NCBI RefSeq assembly: GCF_014196055.1
Contig: NZ_JACICY010000008.1
Coordinates: 55,487 to 119,486 of the forward strand
DNA: 64,000 bases
Origin: Novosphingobium hassiacum
Lineage (GTDB): Bacteria; Pseudomonadota; Alphaproteobacteria; Sphingomonadales; Sphingomonadaceae
Reading direction: 5' to 3'
The notes beneath the pieces are model-generated. The model was not told the DNA's origin, did no database searches, and saw only the letters and a program-made list of their open reading frames with translations. The position numbers and the translations under genes were made by a program. This document shows, one piece after another, positions 9,397-18,741 of this stretch; position 1 is the first letter of the stretch; each line of letters opens with the position of its first letter.

Positions 9397-10745
9397 GGGG
9401 CAGGCTCCAGGATGAATTGTGCGCCGCGCGGGGCATCGCCGAGGCGCAGGACAAGGCCGTGGCGTTCGGCGATGGCGCGTGACAGGGCGAGGCCCAGTCC
9501 GTGACCGGGGCGGTCACCGGGGGCGGTGGCGCGGACGAAGCGTTCGAAGATGCGATCGCGCTGGTCGTGCGGTATGCCGGGGCCGTCATCCTCGATGACA
9601 ATGCGCGGACCATGGGTCAGCGTCAGGCGGATCTGGCCGTCCTCGGGCACGTATTTGATCGCGTTGTCGAGCAGGTTGGAGAGCAGGCGGGTGATCTGCA
9701 TCCGCTCGCCCAGCAAGGTGACGCCGGGGGCTATGGCGGTGACAAGGGTTAGCCCCGCGTCTTCAGCGCTGTCCTCGTAAAGATCGGCGAGGGAAGTGAC
9801 GAGCGCGGTGAGATCGAATTCGGCAAGGCCTGCCAGCTCACCGCGGCGACTTTCGGCAGAGGCGATATCGAGCAGCGAATCCAGCATCGAGGTGATCCCG
9901 CGAATGTCGTCACGCGATTCACCGATCGGGCCGCCGGGGGCTTCGGGATGGTCGCGCATGGCTTCGCCCAGGCGGCTGTCGAGGTGCATCAGCGGGGTGC
10001 GGACCTCGTGCGCAACGTGTTCGGAGACCTGCTTGTAGGCCTTGAGCAACTGGGCCTGGCGCGCCAGCAGGCGCGCGCCGTGGCTGGCCATTTCGTCGAT
10101 CTCGTCGCCGCCCCGCCTGCGCGTCGGGAAATTTGCCGCGCGTCCGTCTGCTGCTGCGCCGAGCGCGGCGTTGACCGCATCCATGCGCCGGGCGAGGTGG
10201 CGTGCGGTCACCCATGCGACGAGCGCAACTGCGCCCACGATGCCCGCGCCTACGCCAAGAAATACGGCCGACAGCACCAGCAGGGCTGCGTGATCGCGAT
10301 CGTATTCGCGCGCGACCAGCAGTTGCAGATCTGGGGCCAGTTTCGCGCCTTGCGCGTAGACTTGCGTGCCATCGGCCAGCGTCACATAGCCTTCTTCGGA
10401 CAGCGCAGCGCTAAGTGCGGGCCAACGGGTGATATCGCCCGAAATCCTGCGTCCTGCCCCGTCGGCGACGAGGTAGTGCGAGCGCCGTCCTTCGAGGCTT
10501 ACGACGTCCTGCCGGTCATCAATCCGGCGCAGCAGTTCGGCGCGCCCCGCGGTGGCATAGATGTCGATCAGGCCGGCAACGTCGGTCGAGACCGTGGCCG
10601 ACAGCGCGTTGCGCGTCTGGCCGCGTATGGTGATCGTGGTGACCGCAAACAGCACGGCGACGGCGACCATTGCGATCAGGATCGACGCGACCGTGACCTG
10701 TCCGAAGATCGAGCGTCCACGCGTGCGGTGAGAGCGTGGGCTCAT
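9393..10745 (-). CDS. Sensor histidine kinase (OmpR-type partner)
   Basis: The protein has 450 residues. There is a transmembrane helix near residues 12-33, a periplasmic sensor of about 120 residues, a second helix near 165-190, a HAMP-like linker, the H-box HVAHEVRTPL with phospho-acceptor His246, N-box LLSNLLDNAIKY and glycine boxes IEDDGPGIP and HGLGLALSRA. I chose the ATG at 10745 because it overlaps the regulator stop (ATGA); a longer open frame upstream only shadows the regulator. It should autophosphorylate on an unknown envelope signal and pass phosphate to the regulator encoded before it. Confidence 0.92.
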   Translation of the reverse strand: MSPRSHRTRGRSIFGQVTVASILIAMVAVAVLFAVTTITIRGQTRNALSATVSTDVAGLIDIYATAGRAELLRRIDDRQDVVSLEGRRSHYLVADGAGRRISGDITRWPALSAALSEEGYVTLADGTQVYAQGAKLAPDLQLLVAREYDRDHAALLVLSAVFLGVGAGIVGAVALVAWVTARHLARRMDAVNAALGAAADGRAANFPTRRRGGDEIDEMASHGARLLARQAQLLKAYKQVSEHVAHEVRTPLMHLDSRLGEAMRDHPEAPGGPIGESRDDIRGITSMLDSLLDIASAESRRGELAGLAEFDLTALVTSLADLYEDSAEDAGLTLVTAIAPGVTLLGERMQITRLLSNLLDNAIKYVPEDGQIRLTLTHGPRIVIEDDGPGIPHDQRDRIFERFVRATAPGDRPGHGLGLALSRAIAERHGLVLRLGDAPRGAQFILEPAP

Positions 10746-11428
10746 TCGCCTCTCGTCAGGCGATATCCCGCGCCCCAGATCGTTTCGAGCGCCGGGGCGG
10801 TGAAGCCTTCTTCCAGCTTGCGGCGCAGGCGTCCGATGTTGACATCGACGACGTTGGTCTGGGGATCGAAGTTCATGTTCCACACATCGCGCAGCAGCAT
10901 TTCGCGCGTAACGGTTTCGCCTGCGTTCTCCATGAAATAGCGGAACAGCGCGAATTCCCGCGGCGACAGCGGGATGTGCCGGCCACTGCGGAAGGCGGTG
11001 CGCGCCTTTACGTGACATTCGAAGCTGCCGAAGATGATTACCGCGCCGTGGACCTTGCCCGCCGAGCGCCGGTGCAGCGCGTGGAGGCGGGCGACCAGTT
11101 CCTGCGGTTCGTATGGCTTGGCAAGGTAATCGTCGACGCCGGCATCGAGACCTTCGATACGGTTTTCGCTGCGGCCAAGTGCCGATAGCATCAGAACGGG
11201 GGTGCCGACGCCTGCCGAGCGCAGGCGCGAGACGATGGTCAGGCCGTCGATGTCGGGCAGCATACGGTCGAGGATGATGACGTCGAACGGTTCGGCCCCG
11301 GCGCGCTGCAGACCACCAGTGCCGGTCTGCTCCCAGGCGAGGCGATCGCCATCGCTGGCCAGCAGGACGCGGACCGCTTCGGCGGCGCGGGGATCGTCCT
11401 CGACATACAGAATATTGAGATCGCCCAA
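10742..11428 (-). CDS. OmpR/PhoB-family response regulator
   Basis: The protein has 228 residues from TTG 11428. The receiver domain starts LNILYVEDDP; the phosphorylated Asp is Asp54 in IILDRMLPD, and the switch lysine is in YLAKPYEP. The winged-helix DNA-binding domain runs from about residue 135 (LSPREFALFRYFMENAGETVTREMLLRDVW) to GAGYRLTRGE. The start is uncertain: a TTG at 11479 lies inside the hairpin region, so I prefer 11428, though its upstream G-run is a poor Shine-Dalgarno site. It is the first gene of the regulator-kinase-lipoprotein operon. Confidence 0.9.
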   Translation of the reverse strand: MGDLNILYVEDDPRAAEAVRVLLASDGDRLAWEQTGTGGLQRAGAEPFDVIILDRMLPDIDGLTIVSRLRSAGVGTPVLMLSALGRSENRIEGLDAGVDDYLAKPYEPQELVARLHALHRRSAGKVHGAVIIFGSFECHVKARTAFRSGRHIPLSPREFALFRYFMENAGETVTREMLLRDVWNMNFDPQTNVVDVNIGRLRRKLEEGFTAPALETIWGAGYRLTRGE

Positions 11429-11463
11429 GTCAGTAGCCCCCCGGCATGTCGCTGGCTGCGGCA

Positions 11464-11500
11464 AGACCGCCCGGCGCAATCATTTCACGCCGGGCGGTCT
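11464..11500 (-). terminator. Perfect 13-bp hairpin after the CsgG-like/SH3 gene
   Basis: Arms at 11464-11476 and 11488-11500 (AGACCGCCCGGCG and its complement) pair perfectly around an 11-nt loop. It lies 19 nt after the stop at 11520 and just before the regulator start, where a transcription end is expected. It lacks a U-run on the minus strand, so termination may be partial. Confidence 0.55.
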
Positions 11501-11519
11501 GCTTGCAACCGTTCAGTTG

Positions 11520-12422
11520 TCAGCGCAGATCTTCGACCGAGACCCAGCCCTTGGTGCCGAAGCTGTCCTGGACCTCGATAAACAGGCCATTGCGCTGGCC
11601 GGTGGTGGTGAGGGCGGTACCGGCCCGGACGGTGCGAAGACTTGCCGACTTGGCGTCGGGGCTGCCGAGCATCTTGGTATCGACGGCGGTGGTGGCCGAA
11701 GCCGATGCGGCGGCGGCTGGCGCAGCGGCAGGTGCCATCGAGGCAAGCGCGGGGCCCTGAGCCGAGACCGCGTTGAACGCCTTGATGAAGGCTTCGATCA
11801 GCATCTGGCCGTCCTTGCTGCTGGCGTAGGCCGCGCCGGTCGCGCCATTGGCGACTGCACCGATCGTGCCGCCTGCGCCACCGAACGAGATCGAGGTCTT
11901 CTTAACCTCGCCCGCGCCTGAAGCGACGGTCTGGCCGGAGGAGGGGCTGATCAGCTTGATTCCGGCGGCGACGACCTTCTTTTTGCCGCCCAGACCGCCG
12001 AACATGCCGAGCATGGATGCGCCGCCGGGCAGGCCGCGCATCAGGCCGCTGGCCGCGCCCGAGCGGACGAGGCCCTCCATCGCGACGCCCTTGGCGGTCT
12101 CGATCGACTTGTCGACTTCTTCCTTGTCGCCCGCGATCACGTTCATCAGGAACGAGGCGGGCTTGCCGGTTGCGGTGTTGTGGATGGTGAAGCAGCCGGA
12201 TTCGGTAGCGAGGGCCGCGATCAGTTCGCGCGGGGAGGACAGGCCGTACTTGGTCCAGCCTTGCGTATCGCCATCGACCAGCGCGACCGAGCCGTAGCTG
12301 GCGGCGCACTTGTTGAGTGTGACCGGCGGCTCCTTGTCGGCGGCGCTGGCGGCCGTGGGAACGCCGCCGAGCATGGCGGCAGCAAGCGCGAAGCTGGCGA
12401 TGAACTTGATGTTGCGGAACAT
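11520..12422 (-). CDS. Exported CsgG-like / SH3-domain protein of unknown role
   Basis: The protein has 300 residues with a Sec signal (MFRNIKFIASFALAAAMLGGVPTAASA). I chose ATG 12422 because GAGGGG lies upstream. The N-terminal half (KCAASYGSVALVDGD, then YGLSSPRELIAALATESGCFTIHN) resembles the CsgG-type fold of periplasmic or outer-membrane assembly proteins. The middle is Gly-rich (GLMRGLPGGASMLGMFGGLGGKKK). The C-terminus (TVRAGTALTTTGQRNGLFIEVQ, ending GTKGWVSVEDLR) is a bacterial SH3 domain. An upstream palindrome is shared with the Slam-like gene, so it may serve the same surface system. The CsgG resemblance is from memory of the pattern, not a search. Confidence 0.65.
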   Translation of the reverse strand: MFRNIKFIASFALAAAMLGGVPTAASAADKEPPVTLNKCAASYGSVALVDGDTQGWTKYGLSSPRELIAALATESGCFTIHNTATGKPASFLMNVIAGDKEEVDKSIETAKGVAMEGLVRSGAASGLMRGLPGGASMLGMFGGLGGKKKVVAAGIKLISPSSGQTVASGAGEVKKTSISFGGAGGTIGAVANGATGAAYASSKDGQMLIEAFIKAFNAVSAQGPALASMAPAAAPAAAASASATTAVDTKMLGSPDAKSASLRTVRAGTALTTTGQRNGLFIEVQDSFGTKGWVSVEDLR

Positions 12423-12510
12423 GGTTGGCACCCCTCGAAGACTTCCCGCCGATCTGGGCGGTACGTTCCGATCATGCTCCGGTGCCGCCCGCTGCGACAC
12501 ACAACAGTCC

Positions 12511-12526
12511 TGTCACGCCTGTGACA
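12511..12526. promoter_or_regulatory. Palindrome TGTCAC-N4-GTGACA (copy 1)
   Basis: TGTCACGCCTGTGACA lies 89 nt upstream of the CsgG-like/SH3 start, in the 168-nt gap after the large surface-protein gene. Read on the minus strand the extended match to copy 2 is TTGTCAC-N2-GC-GTGACAGG. A perfect dyad in this place suggests a dimeric regulator site. Confidence 0.55.
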
Positions 12527-12590
12527 AATGCCGTCATCATCGTTACTTCGCGACGCCCCCGCCGACTTGGCCGCTCGCGCTACCGCCGCA

Positions 12591-15500
12591 TCAGGGCTGA
12601 ACCTGGCCAAATACTACCACGCCGTTGACCGTGCTGGTCGCGTTGCCCGAGATGTCGTTGATCTGGTAACCCAGTCCGACATGGCTCGCGCCCACACCAT
12701 ACAGTGATCCGTAAGCCGCAGCGTTGCACGATGTCTGGCAACTGTTGCTGCTTGTGGGCAGCCTTGCGATGCCGACAGAACCTGATGCAAAGGCCATGTC
12801 CCGCTCGACCACGATTCCGCCGTTGGCAGGATCTGCAGCGCCGCCATTGGTGCCGATATGCCAGCCATGCGTGCCGGTCTGCACATCAAGCCCGAAGCCG
12901 ACCTGGACTTGCGAGCCGAATTGTACCGCCAGTGATCCCGTGACGGTACCGGACTGGCCATCGGGAGCCTGATAGTTGGTCGGCGCGGTTGATCCGACAA
13001 GTTGGTAGTTGATCTTGCCCGATGCAGGCAACTGAACCGCCGGCGTGCCCGTCAGGATGTGCGTGTTGGGATTGAGATTGGCGTTCGTGGTGCTGTCGTC
13101 CCAGCGGCTCCATGCCACGGCATCGGCCACGCGGCCATGTTCGCGCAGTACACTCGGCGCGCCGTAAGAGAATGTCGTCGAGGCTGTGGCCTTGACGCGG
13201 CTGATGGAACCATCGCTTGCAACATCCACTTGCGGGGCCGCGTAACCGCTGATGCCGCCGTTGATGAAGGTGAAGGTCTTGGCGCTGGTCAGCGTCGCTG
13301 AATTGCTCCCGCTGGCTCCGGTGCCACCCGATGCGGGCAAAGTGCCTTCGCGGCCGAACAGGACGGCGCCGGAAATCTGGTTGGCGTTGTTGCTGTTGGC
13401 GAAGGTGTGGTAGCCGAAACCGAGCCGGTCGGCGGGCGTGGCTCCGCCAAAGCCACCGTAGAAGTTCACGAAGCAGCTGCCCGACGGACAGGCTTGGCCA
13501 CTGGCCGACAGCGTCGGACGGATCACGAAGAAGGCGGGGTCGTTGCCGACTTGCGCCGCTTGCAACGCACCGGTCGCACCGCCCGGTGTGCTGAAGGTGT
13601 ACGTCGCATCAGCCATGGTCAGCGTGCCGTCCATGGCGAAGCGCAAGCTCGATCCGAACCCGACGGTCAGGTTGGCGGCGAACGTGCCGGTCGCGGTTGA
13701 ATCGAATGCGTAGAACGGCTTGGTCGCAGACAGAACCTTGTAGGCGATTGAACCGCTGGTGGGGAGTGCGCCGGTGATCGGGGCCATCAGTGCATATGCA
13801 AGTCCGTTGTTCTGGCCATATGTGACCTGACCGTTCCCGATCGAGAATGTTCCGTCGAAGAAGCGACCGATCACACCACTGGCATCGCCTGCCAGATCGG
13901 TGAAGCGCGCGGTGTCGGTGGCGATGTGGATGCTGCCGGTAAAGCTGCCGTCTGCGCCGACGACCGCGCTCTGCCCTGACAGCCAGCCGCTTGTTTCCTT
14001 GGACGCGACGTAGAGGTTAAGCCCGCTGGTCGCGGTGAAGCCACCGGTGTAGGTGGAAGCGGTCGCCCCGCCTCCGCCAGTTGCAGGTGCCGTGCCGAGA
14101 TAGCCGAGCGCGGTCCCGGTGCGGCCGAATACCGCGACGCCGTTGACGAGATTAGGGTTCGGCACCGACTTGTCGTTGATCCTGTAGCCGAAGCCGACGT
14201 AGGCGGCGTCTGCGCCGAACAGACCACCGTTAACGCTGGATTCGCAGGTCGCGGTGCACGCGCCGCCGGCAAGGCCCGTCGTGAGCAGGATCGACGAGAA
14301 GCCGGCGAACTGGCGATTGGAATCGATCAGCAAGCCCTGGTTCAACGGGTTCGCCGATCCGCCCGGCGTCTGCACGTGCCACTTGCGGGCGCCAGCCGTG
14401 ACATCCATCGACAGGCCGACTGCAGGCTCCGATCCGAAGCCAACCGCGAGCGTGCCGGTGAAGGTGCCGATGGTGCCCTCGGCGGCGTTGTAGTCGGTCG
14501 GTGGGGTGCCGCCGACCAGGATGTAGTCGATCTTGCCGCTTGCCGGGATCGTGGGCGAAGGCGTGCCGACCAGCAGGTGGTTGTTGAAGTTGACCGCGTT
14601 GTTCGCCGTGTCTGTCTGGTAGCGGGTCCACGCGATGTCGTCACCGAAATGGCCGAACTCCTTGGCGACGTTGTTGGCATTGGCGGCGTAGTTGAAATCG
14701 AGCGCGCGACCGGGTTGGCTGAAGCGCAGGCGGGTGATCTTGCCGTCGGCCGTGATGGTGGCATCGACCGGCGAGGTGAGCAACGTCGCCTCGGCGTTCA
14801 CGACATAGCCGGTGCGCTGCCCCGATGGGCTGGGCACTGGCAGCCCGTTGAACTGATCGGGGTTCCCGCCGCTAGCAAGGTAGACGTAGTAGTTCTGAAT
14901 GAAGGCCAGCGTGGTGCCATCGAACAGTGCGGCAAGCACGCCTGCGTCGGTCAGCGCCTTGAGGTAGGCGAGGATCTGCGCTTGCGTCAGCAGGGTGTAG
15001 CCCGACGGCGTGCCGCCGCCAGCGAGATAGGCGTAGTAGGCTTCGAGCGCGGTGACGTAGTTCGCGTAGATCGGCAGGGCGGTATAGCCATCGACGCTGC
15101 CGCCGCCTGCCAGATAGGCGTAGTAGGCGGTGAGGAACTGGGCCTGGCCTGCGAGCAGGGTGTTGAGCTGGCCGCTGTCGATCAGCGCCTTGATGTATTG
15201 TTGGAGCAGGGCAAGATCTGCGCCGGTGTAGCCACTCGGCACGCCGCCCGCCTGAAGGTAGGCGACATAGGCCGAGACCGCATCGGCGAGGGCCTGGAAG
15301 TCGGGCGGGGTGGGCAGGCCTGCGTAGAGATCGGGATTGCCGCCGCCTGCGAGGAACGTGAAGTAGGCGCTGTAGAAGCTGGCGAACTGGCCAAGGAACG
15401 CGCCGCTTGCGCCAGCCGATTGCAGTGCGGCAAGGTAAACGCGGATCTGCTCCTGCGTGAGCGCGGTGTAGCCCGAGGGCAGGCCGCCATTTGCAAGATA

Positions 15501-17336
15501 TTCGTAATAGGCGGTGAGCGCCTGCGCGTAGCCGTTGAACAGGTTGAACGGTAGCGACTGCCAGCCGTCGATCGTGCCGCCGGTCTGAAGATAGGCGAGG
15601 TATTGCGCATAGAATGTGGCGTTGAGACCGAGGAACCGATCGAGCGCGCCTGCTGAAGCGAGTGCGTCGAGATACCGACGCAGGATCGCGGGATCGAGCG
15701 CGGTATAGGCGCTCGGCACTCCGCCTGCGGCGAGGTAGGCCTGATAGGCGCTGAGTGCCTGCGCGTAGCCTGCAAACACGTTGACCGGGAGACCCTGCCA
15801 CGTGTCGATCGCGCCGCCAGCGCGCAGGTGGGCGAGATAGGCCGCGTAGAATTCGGCCTGTGCGCCGAGCACCTGATTGAACAGGCCGGTCGCCTGCAAG
15901 GTTTCGAGATACTGGCGCAGGACTGCCGGATCGAGCGCGGCGTAGCTGCTTGGCAGCTGGCCGCTGGAGATATAGGCGAAATAGGCGGTGAGCGCCGTGC
16001 GGTACTGCGTGATGAATGCGGTGCCGCTGCCATTGATATAGGCTTGCAGCAGCGCGCGATCGGCCTCGGCAAGGCGGACCAGCAGACCGGAATCGTTGAG
16101 GAAGGTAATATAGGCGGTGAGCGTCGCCTGCGTTGCGCCTTCGAACGCCAGGGGATCGCCGCCGGTGCGGATGAAGGCGAAGTAGGCGCTGGTCAGGCTG
16201 GTGTAACGGCTGACGAACTGGTCCGCGTTGCCGCCGTTCAGGATGAACGCAAGATAGGCATCGACCAGCACGCGGTTCTGGCCCGAAAGCGTGGCAAAGC
16301 CGCTGGTGCGTCCGCGATAGGAAATGAACGCGTTGATGTCGGTCAGCGACGTGCCCGCGAAAGCCGATGGTGCGGCGCCTGCGCGGACGAGGTCGAGGAA
16401 CTGGACCATGAGGCCGGCATATGTGGTCAGAAACTGTGCCTGCGAGCCGCCATTGGCAAGGTAGCCGAGATAGGCGCGGATCACATCGGCCTGGGCCTGG
16501 TTGAACGGCTGGCCACCGTAGAGGCGTTCGAGTTGCGCGGCGTAGGCGACGAGTGCTGCAAGATCGTTCGAGGGGAAAGTCTCGAGCGCCGGGTTGACCA
16601 CGGCGGCCTCGATGCGTTGGCCTGCCGAGACGATGTCGCCCGAGGCACCGGCGGCGGCAAGCGCTTCGCCGAGGACGACGGGCACGCCGTTCTGCGCGGC
16701 GGCGGCGGGGCCACCCTCGGCAATCGACACGACTGCGGGTTCTTCCACGACAGGAGCGGGCGTGGGCGTGGGCGTCGTTTCGGCCTGCGCTGTCTGGACT
16801 AGCGGCGGAACGGCGGCGATGGGGGCGCTGGCGGCGAGGCGGGGGTGGCCGTTGGCGACTTCCCATGCCTGACCCGACGTGAACCGCTTTTCCTCGCGAC
16901 CGTTGGCAATGGAAGCAAGGCCGGTGAGCACGCGCCCGGTGGCAACCGTCTTGCCTTTGGCGTCGGTGCCGACCGAGAAGCTGCCCGACGACCCGCTGCC
17001 GGTGATTTTGCCCTTGCCCTGGCCGGCCAGGTTGATGATGGTGTCGTTCGTGGCCGCGCCGGTGACGGTGACGTTACCGCTGAACAGATCGACCGAGCCA
17101 TCGGGGCGCAACTGGAATTCGGCACCTTCGACGAATGACAGCATCGCGCCACTGGCGAGGCGCAGCTGCGTCATGCCGCCGGTCTGCTTGACGCGTTCGC
17201 CGCGCAGCGCGGCCGCGGCAAGATCTGCGTTGTCGGCAAAGACGACGTCCTGCGCGCAAGCGGGCGTGGCGAGAGCCAGCGACGATGCGCCGATCAGCAG
17301 GGCGGTAAGGGTCTTTTGGGCGGATTTGCGGATCAT
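12591..17336 (-). CDS. Giant surface protein: FecR domain, helical tandem repeats, three TbpB-like barrels
   Basis: The protein has 1581 residues from ATG 17336 (GGGAGA upstream). It has a Sec signal ending ACA|QD. Residues 30-150 form a FecR domain (LRLASGAMLSFVEGAEFQL). A Pro/Thr linker (PTPTPAPVVEEP) follows. Residues 253-836 are tandem helical repeats with cores like YLAGGGTPSGYT. Residues 836-1581 hold three beta-barrel units ending GVAVFGR, GAVLFGR and GVVVFGQ; units 1 and 3 are near-duplicates. These resemble the TbpB-type barrels that mark substrates of Slam/type XI secretion. The gene follows a Slam-like gene by 35 nt. No lipobox is seen, so it may be secreted rather than lipid-anchored. 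Confidence 0.72.
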   Translation of the reverse strand: MIRKSAQKTLTALLIGASSLALATPACAQDVVFADNADLAAAALRGERVKQTGGMTQLRLASGAMLSFVEGAEFQLRPDGSVDLFSGNVTVTGAATNDTIINLAGQGKGKITGSGSSGSFSVGTDAKGKTVATGRVLTGLASIANGREEKRFTSGQAWEVANGHPRLAASAPIAAVPPLVQTAQAETTPTPTPAPVVEEPAVVSIAEGGPAAAAQNGVPVVLGEALAAAGASGDIVSAGQRIEAAVVNPALETFPSNDLAALVAYAAQLERLYGGQPFNQAQADVIRAYLGYLANGGSQAQFLTTYAGLMVQFLDLVRAGAAPSAFAGTSLTDINAFISYRGRTSGFATLSGQNRVLVDAYLAFILNGGNADQFVSRYTSLTSAYFAFIRTGGDPLAFEGATQATLTAYITFLNDSGLLVRLAEADRALLQAYINGSGTAFITQYRTALTAYFAYISSGQLPSSYAALDPAVLRQYLETLQATGLFNQVLGAQAEFYAAYLAHLRAGGAIDTWQGLPVNVFAGYAQALSAYQAYLAAGGVPSAYTALDPAILRRYLDALASAGALDRFLGLNATFYAQYLAYLQTGGTIDGWQSLPFNLFNGYAQALTAYYEYLANGGLPSGYTALTQEQIRVYLAALQSAGASGAFLGQFASFYSAYFTFLAGGGNPDLYAGLPTPPDFQALADAVSAYVAYLQAGGVPSGYTGADLALLQQYIKALIDSGQLNTLLAGQAQFLTAYYAYLAGGGSVDGYTALPIYANYVTALEAYYAYLAGGGTPSGYTLLTQAQILAYLKALTDAGVLAALFDGTTLAFIQNYYVYLASGGNPDQFNGLPVPSPSGQRTGYVVNAEATLLTSPVDATITADGKITRLRFSQPGRALDFNYAANANNVAKEFGHFGDDIAWTRYQTDTANNAVNFNNHLLVGTPSPTIPASGKIDYILVGGTPPTDYNAAEGTIGTFTGTLAVGFGSEPAVGLSMDVTAGARKWHVQTPGGSANPLNQGLLIDSNRQFAGFSSILLTTGLAGGACTATCESSVNGGLFGADAAYVGFGYRINDKSVPNPNLVNGVAVFGRTGTALGYLGTAPATGGGGATASTYTGGFTATSGLNLYVASKETSGWLSGQSAVVGADGSFTGSIHIATDTARFTDLAGDASGVIGRFFDGTFSIGNGQVTYGQNNGLAYALMAPITGALPTSGSIAYKVLSATKPFYAFDSTATGTFAANLTVGFGSSLRFAMDGTLTMADATYTFSTPGGATGALQAAQVGNDPAFFVIRPTLSASGQACPSGSCFVNFYGGFGGATPADRLGFGYHTFANSNNANQISGAVLFGREGTLPASGGTGASGSNSATLTSAKTFTFINGGISGYAAPQVDVASDGSISRVKATASTTFSYGAPSVLREHGRVADAVAWSRWDDSTTNANLNPNTHILTGTPAVQLPASGKINYQLVGSTAPTNYQAPDGQSGTVTGSLAVQFGSQVQVGFGLDVQTGTHGWHIGTNGGAADPANGGIVVERDMAFASGSVGIARLPTSSNSCQTSCNAAAYGSLYGVGASHVGLGYQINDISGNATSTVNGVVVFGQVQP
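14830..16580 (-). repeat. Coding tandem repeats of the giant surface protein
   Basis: This stretch encodes about five to six full helical units of roughly 80-90 residues plus diverged units at the N-terminal side. Each full unit alternates a core like AGGVPSAYTALDPAILRRYL with one like TGGTIDGWQSLPFNLFNGYA, and ends in AYYAYLAGG-type helices. The periodicity is protein-level; at DNA level the copies have diverged, so it is an old expansion. Confidence 0.75.
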
Positions 17337-17371
17337 GTTGGGTCTCCCGGCGCTAAAGGGCCGCAGGATTT

Positions 17372-18673
17372 TCAGAATTCGAAGCGTGCGCCGGCCTGGA
17401 CCGTCCACCGTTCGTGATCGTAAAGCGCGATGTTCGACCAGTTGCGCGACCATGTGGCCTTTGGCTGGATGAACAGGCGCGGCAGCACCGCGACCTTGAC
17501 CGCTGCAGTCAGATCGAGCCGCTCGTCATGGCGCTTGCGCATGAACAGCAGGTCGGCGCGGTCGTAGCGGCGCAAGTCGAAGGCAGCGCCCGCGACCAGC
17601 GCGACCTTGGGCGCGACCTGGAATTCGGCGCCCATGTTGGCGCCGGCAAAGGTGTTGGATTCAGCGTCGCCTGCCTGGCGCCGCGTTTCCTCGTGCCCTC
17701 CGATCAAGTTGACGGCGTAATTGCGCGCGGAATAGCCGATGCCGACGGCGAACCGGTCTGCATCGCGCAAGGCATCGCGGTCGTAATCGAAACGGTTGAA
17801 CTGGACCGAGGCCGAAAGCGCTTTGCCGCCCGGCAGCAGGTGCGTGTATTGCGCGATACCGCCGAAGGCGGTGCGGAAGCCGCGATGGCCGACCCAGTAT
17901 TTCTGCACCTGTCCCGACAAAGACACGACATCGCGATTGGCAAAAGTATGCGCGAAGCCGGCGGTGCCGGTCAGGCTCGACTGGTCGAACGCGGCGCTGT
18001 CCAGATTGTCGCGCCAGTTGCCGAGCAGCGACCCGAACACGCGGTCCTGCCTGCTGGTGGCGCTGACCGCGCTGATGCCTGCGGACAAGTCGTAGAATTC
18101 ATCCTTCTGCGCGCGTGCGCCAGCGCCGAGCGAGCCGGGGCCGAGCGCCGCGAACAGCGGGATGGTGATCGAGGTCAACTGCGTGGCCGAGTTGATGTTG
18201 CTGTCGTGGCCGAACGCGGCCTCGCCGAAGCCCGAGAGGTCGGAGCCGCCGCCCTTGATCTGTTTGTCGAACTGGCGGACGAAGCCGGTGAAGCGCTGGC
18301 GCACCGGATCGGGGATCGTGGGATCGTCGACCACGGTCGAGAACTGCGCGCGGGCTGTGTCGATATCGCCTGCAAGGGCATAGGCGCGGGCGAGCTCGGC
18401 CCGGGCCGGTGCATTGGCGGGCTGGCGCGCGAGTACGCGCTGGAATGCGACGATCGCCTCGCCATAGCGGCCTGCGTCGGACGCGGCTGTGCCCAGCGCG
18501 TAGTCAAACGCCGGGTCGCCCGCCTTGGTGCGCTCCTCGGCAGCGAGCGCCTGATAGCGTGCGGCGGCGTCCTGCGGCGATGGGGTCTGCTGGCCGAAAG
18601 CTGGCATGGGTAGCGCCGCAAGGACGGCTACGCTGCAGGCTGCGGCGTGCAGGAACGGATGCTTGATTGCCAT
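17372..18673 (-). CDS. Slam-like outer-membrane barrel with N-terminal TPR (type XI secretion type)
   Basis: The protein has 433 residues with a Sec signal ending AFGQ. Residues 30-130 look like TPR helices (FDYALGTAASDAGRYGEAI, LARAYALAGDIDTARAQF). From about residue 140 alternating beta strands form a barrel that starts GFGEAAFGHDSNIN and ends in AGARFEF with the terminal Phe of outer-membrane proteins. This is the Slam (DUF560) layout: Slam proteins move TbpB-type cargo across the outer membrane. The next gene encodes a protein with three such barrels. Start is ambiguous among 18673, 18676 and 18685; GAGGGG favours 18673. Confidence 0.75.
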   Translation of the reverse strand: MAIKHPFLHAAACSVAVLAALPMPAFGQQTPSPQDAAARYQALAAEERTKAGDPAFDYALGTAASDAGRYGEAIVAFQRVLARQPANAPARAELARAYALAGDIDTARAQFSTVVDDPTIPDPVRQRFTGFVRQFDKQIKGGGSDLSGFGEAAFGHDSNINSATQLTSITIPLFAALGPGSLGAGARAQKDEFYDLSAGISAVSATSRQDRVFGSLLGNWRDNLDSAAFDQSSLTGTAGFAHTFANRDVVSLSGQVQKYWVGHRGFRTAFGGIAQYTHLLPGGKALSASVQFNRFDYDRDALRDADRFAVGIGYSARNYAVNLIGGHEETRRQAGDAESNTFAGANMGAEFQVAPKVALVAGAAFDLRRYDRADLLFMRKRHDERLDLTAAVKVAVLPRLFIQPKATWSRNWSNIALYDHERWTVQAGARFEF

Positions 18674-18741
18674 CATACCCCTCATTGATCAGATGGCATT
18701 CCAGCTATCGGGTGTGGCCTGCGATGTCCGATGACAAACCC

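Noticed and set aside
14830..16580. Tandem periodic DNA that might suggest a CRISPR array
   Set aside because: Period is about 250 nt, copies are diverged and the frame stays open; it is a repeat protein.
14376..16802. Plus-strand open frames opposite the tandem repeats
   Set aside because: They mirror the codon periodicity of the repeat-bearing surface protein; no start signals or domains.
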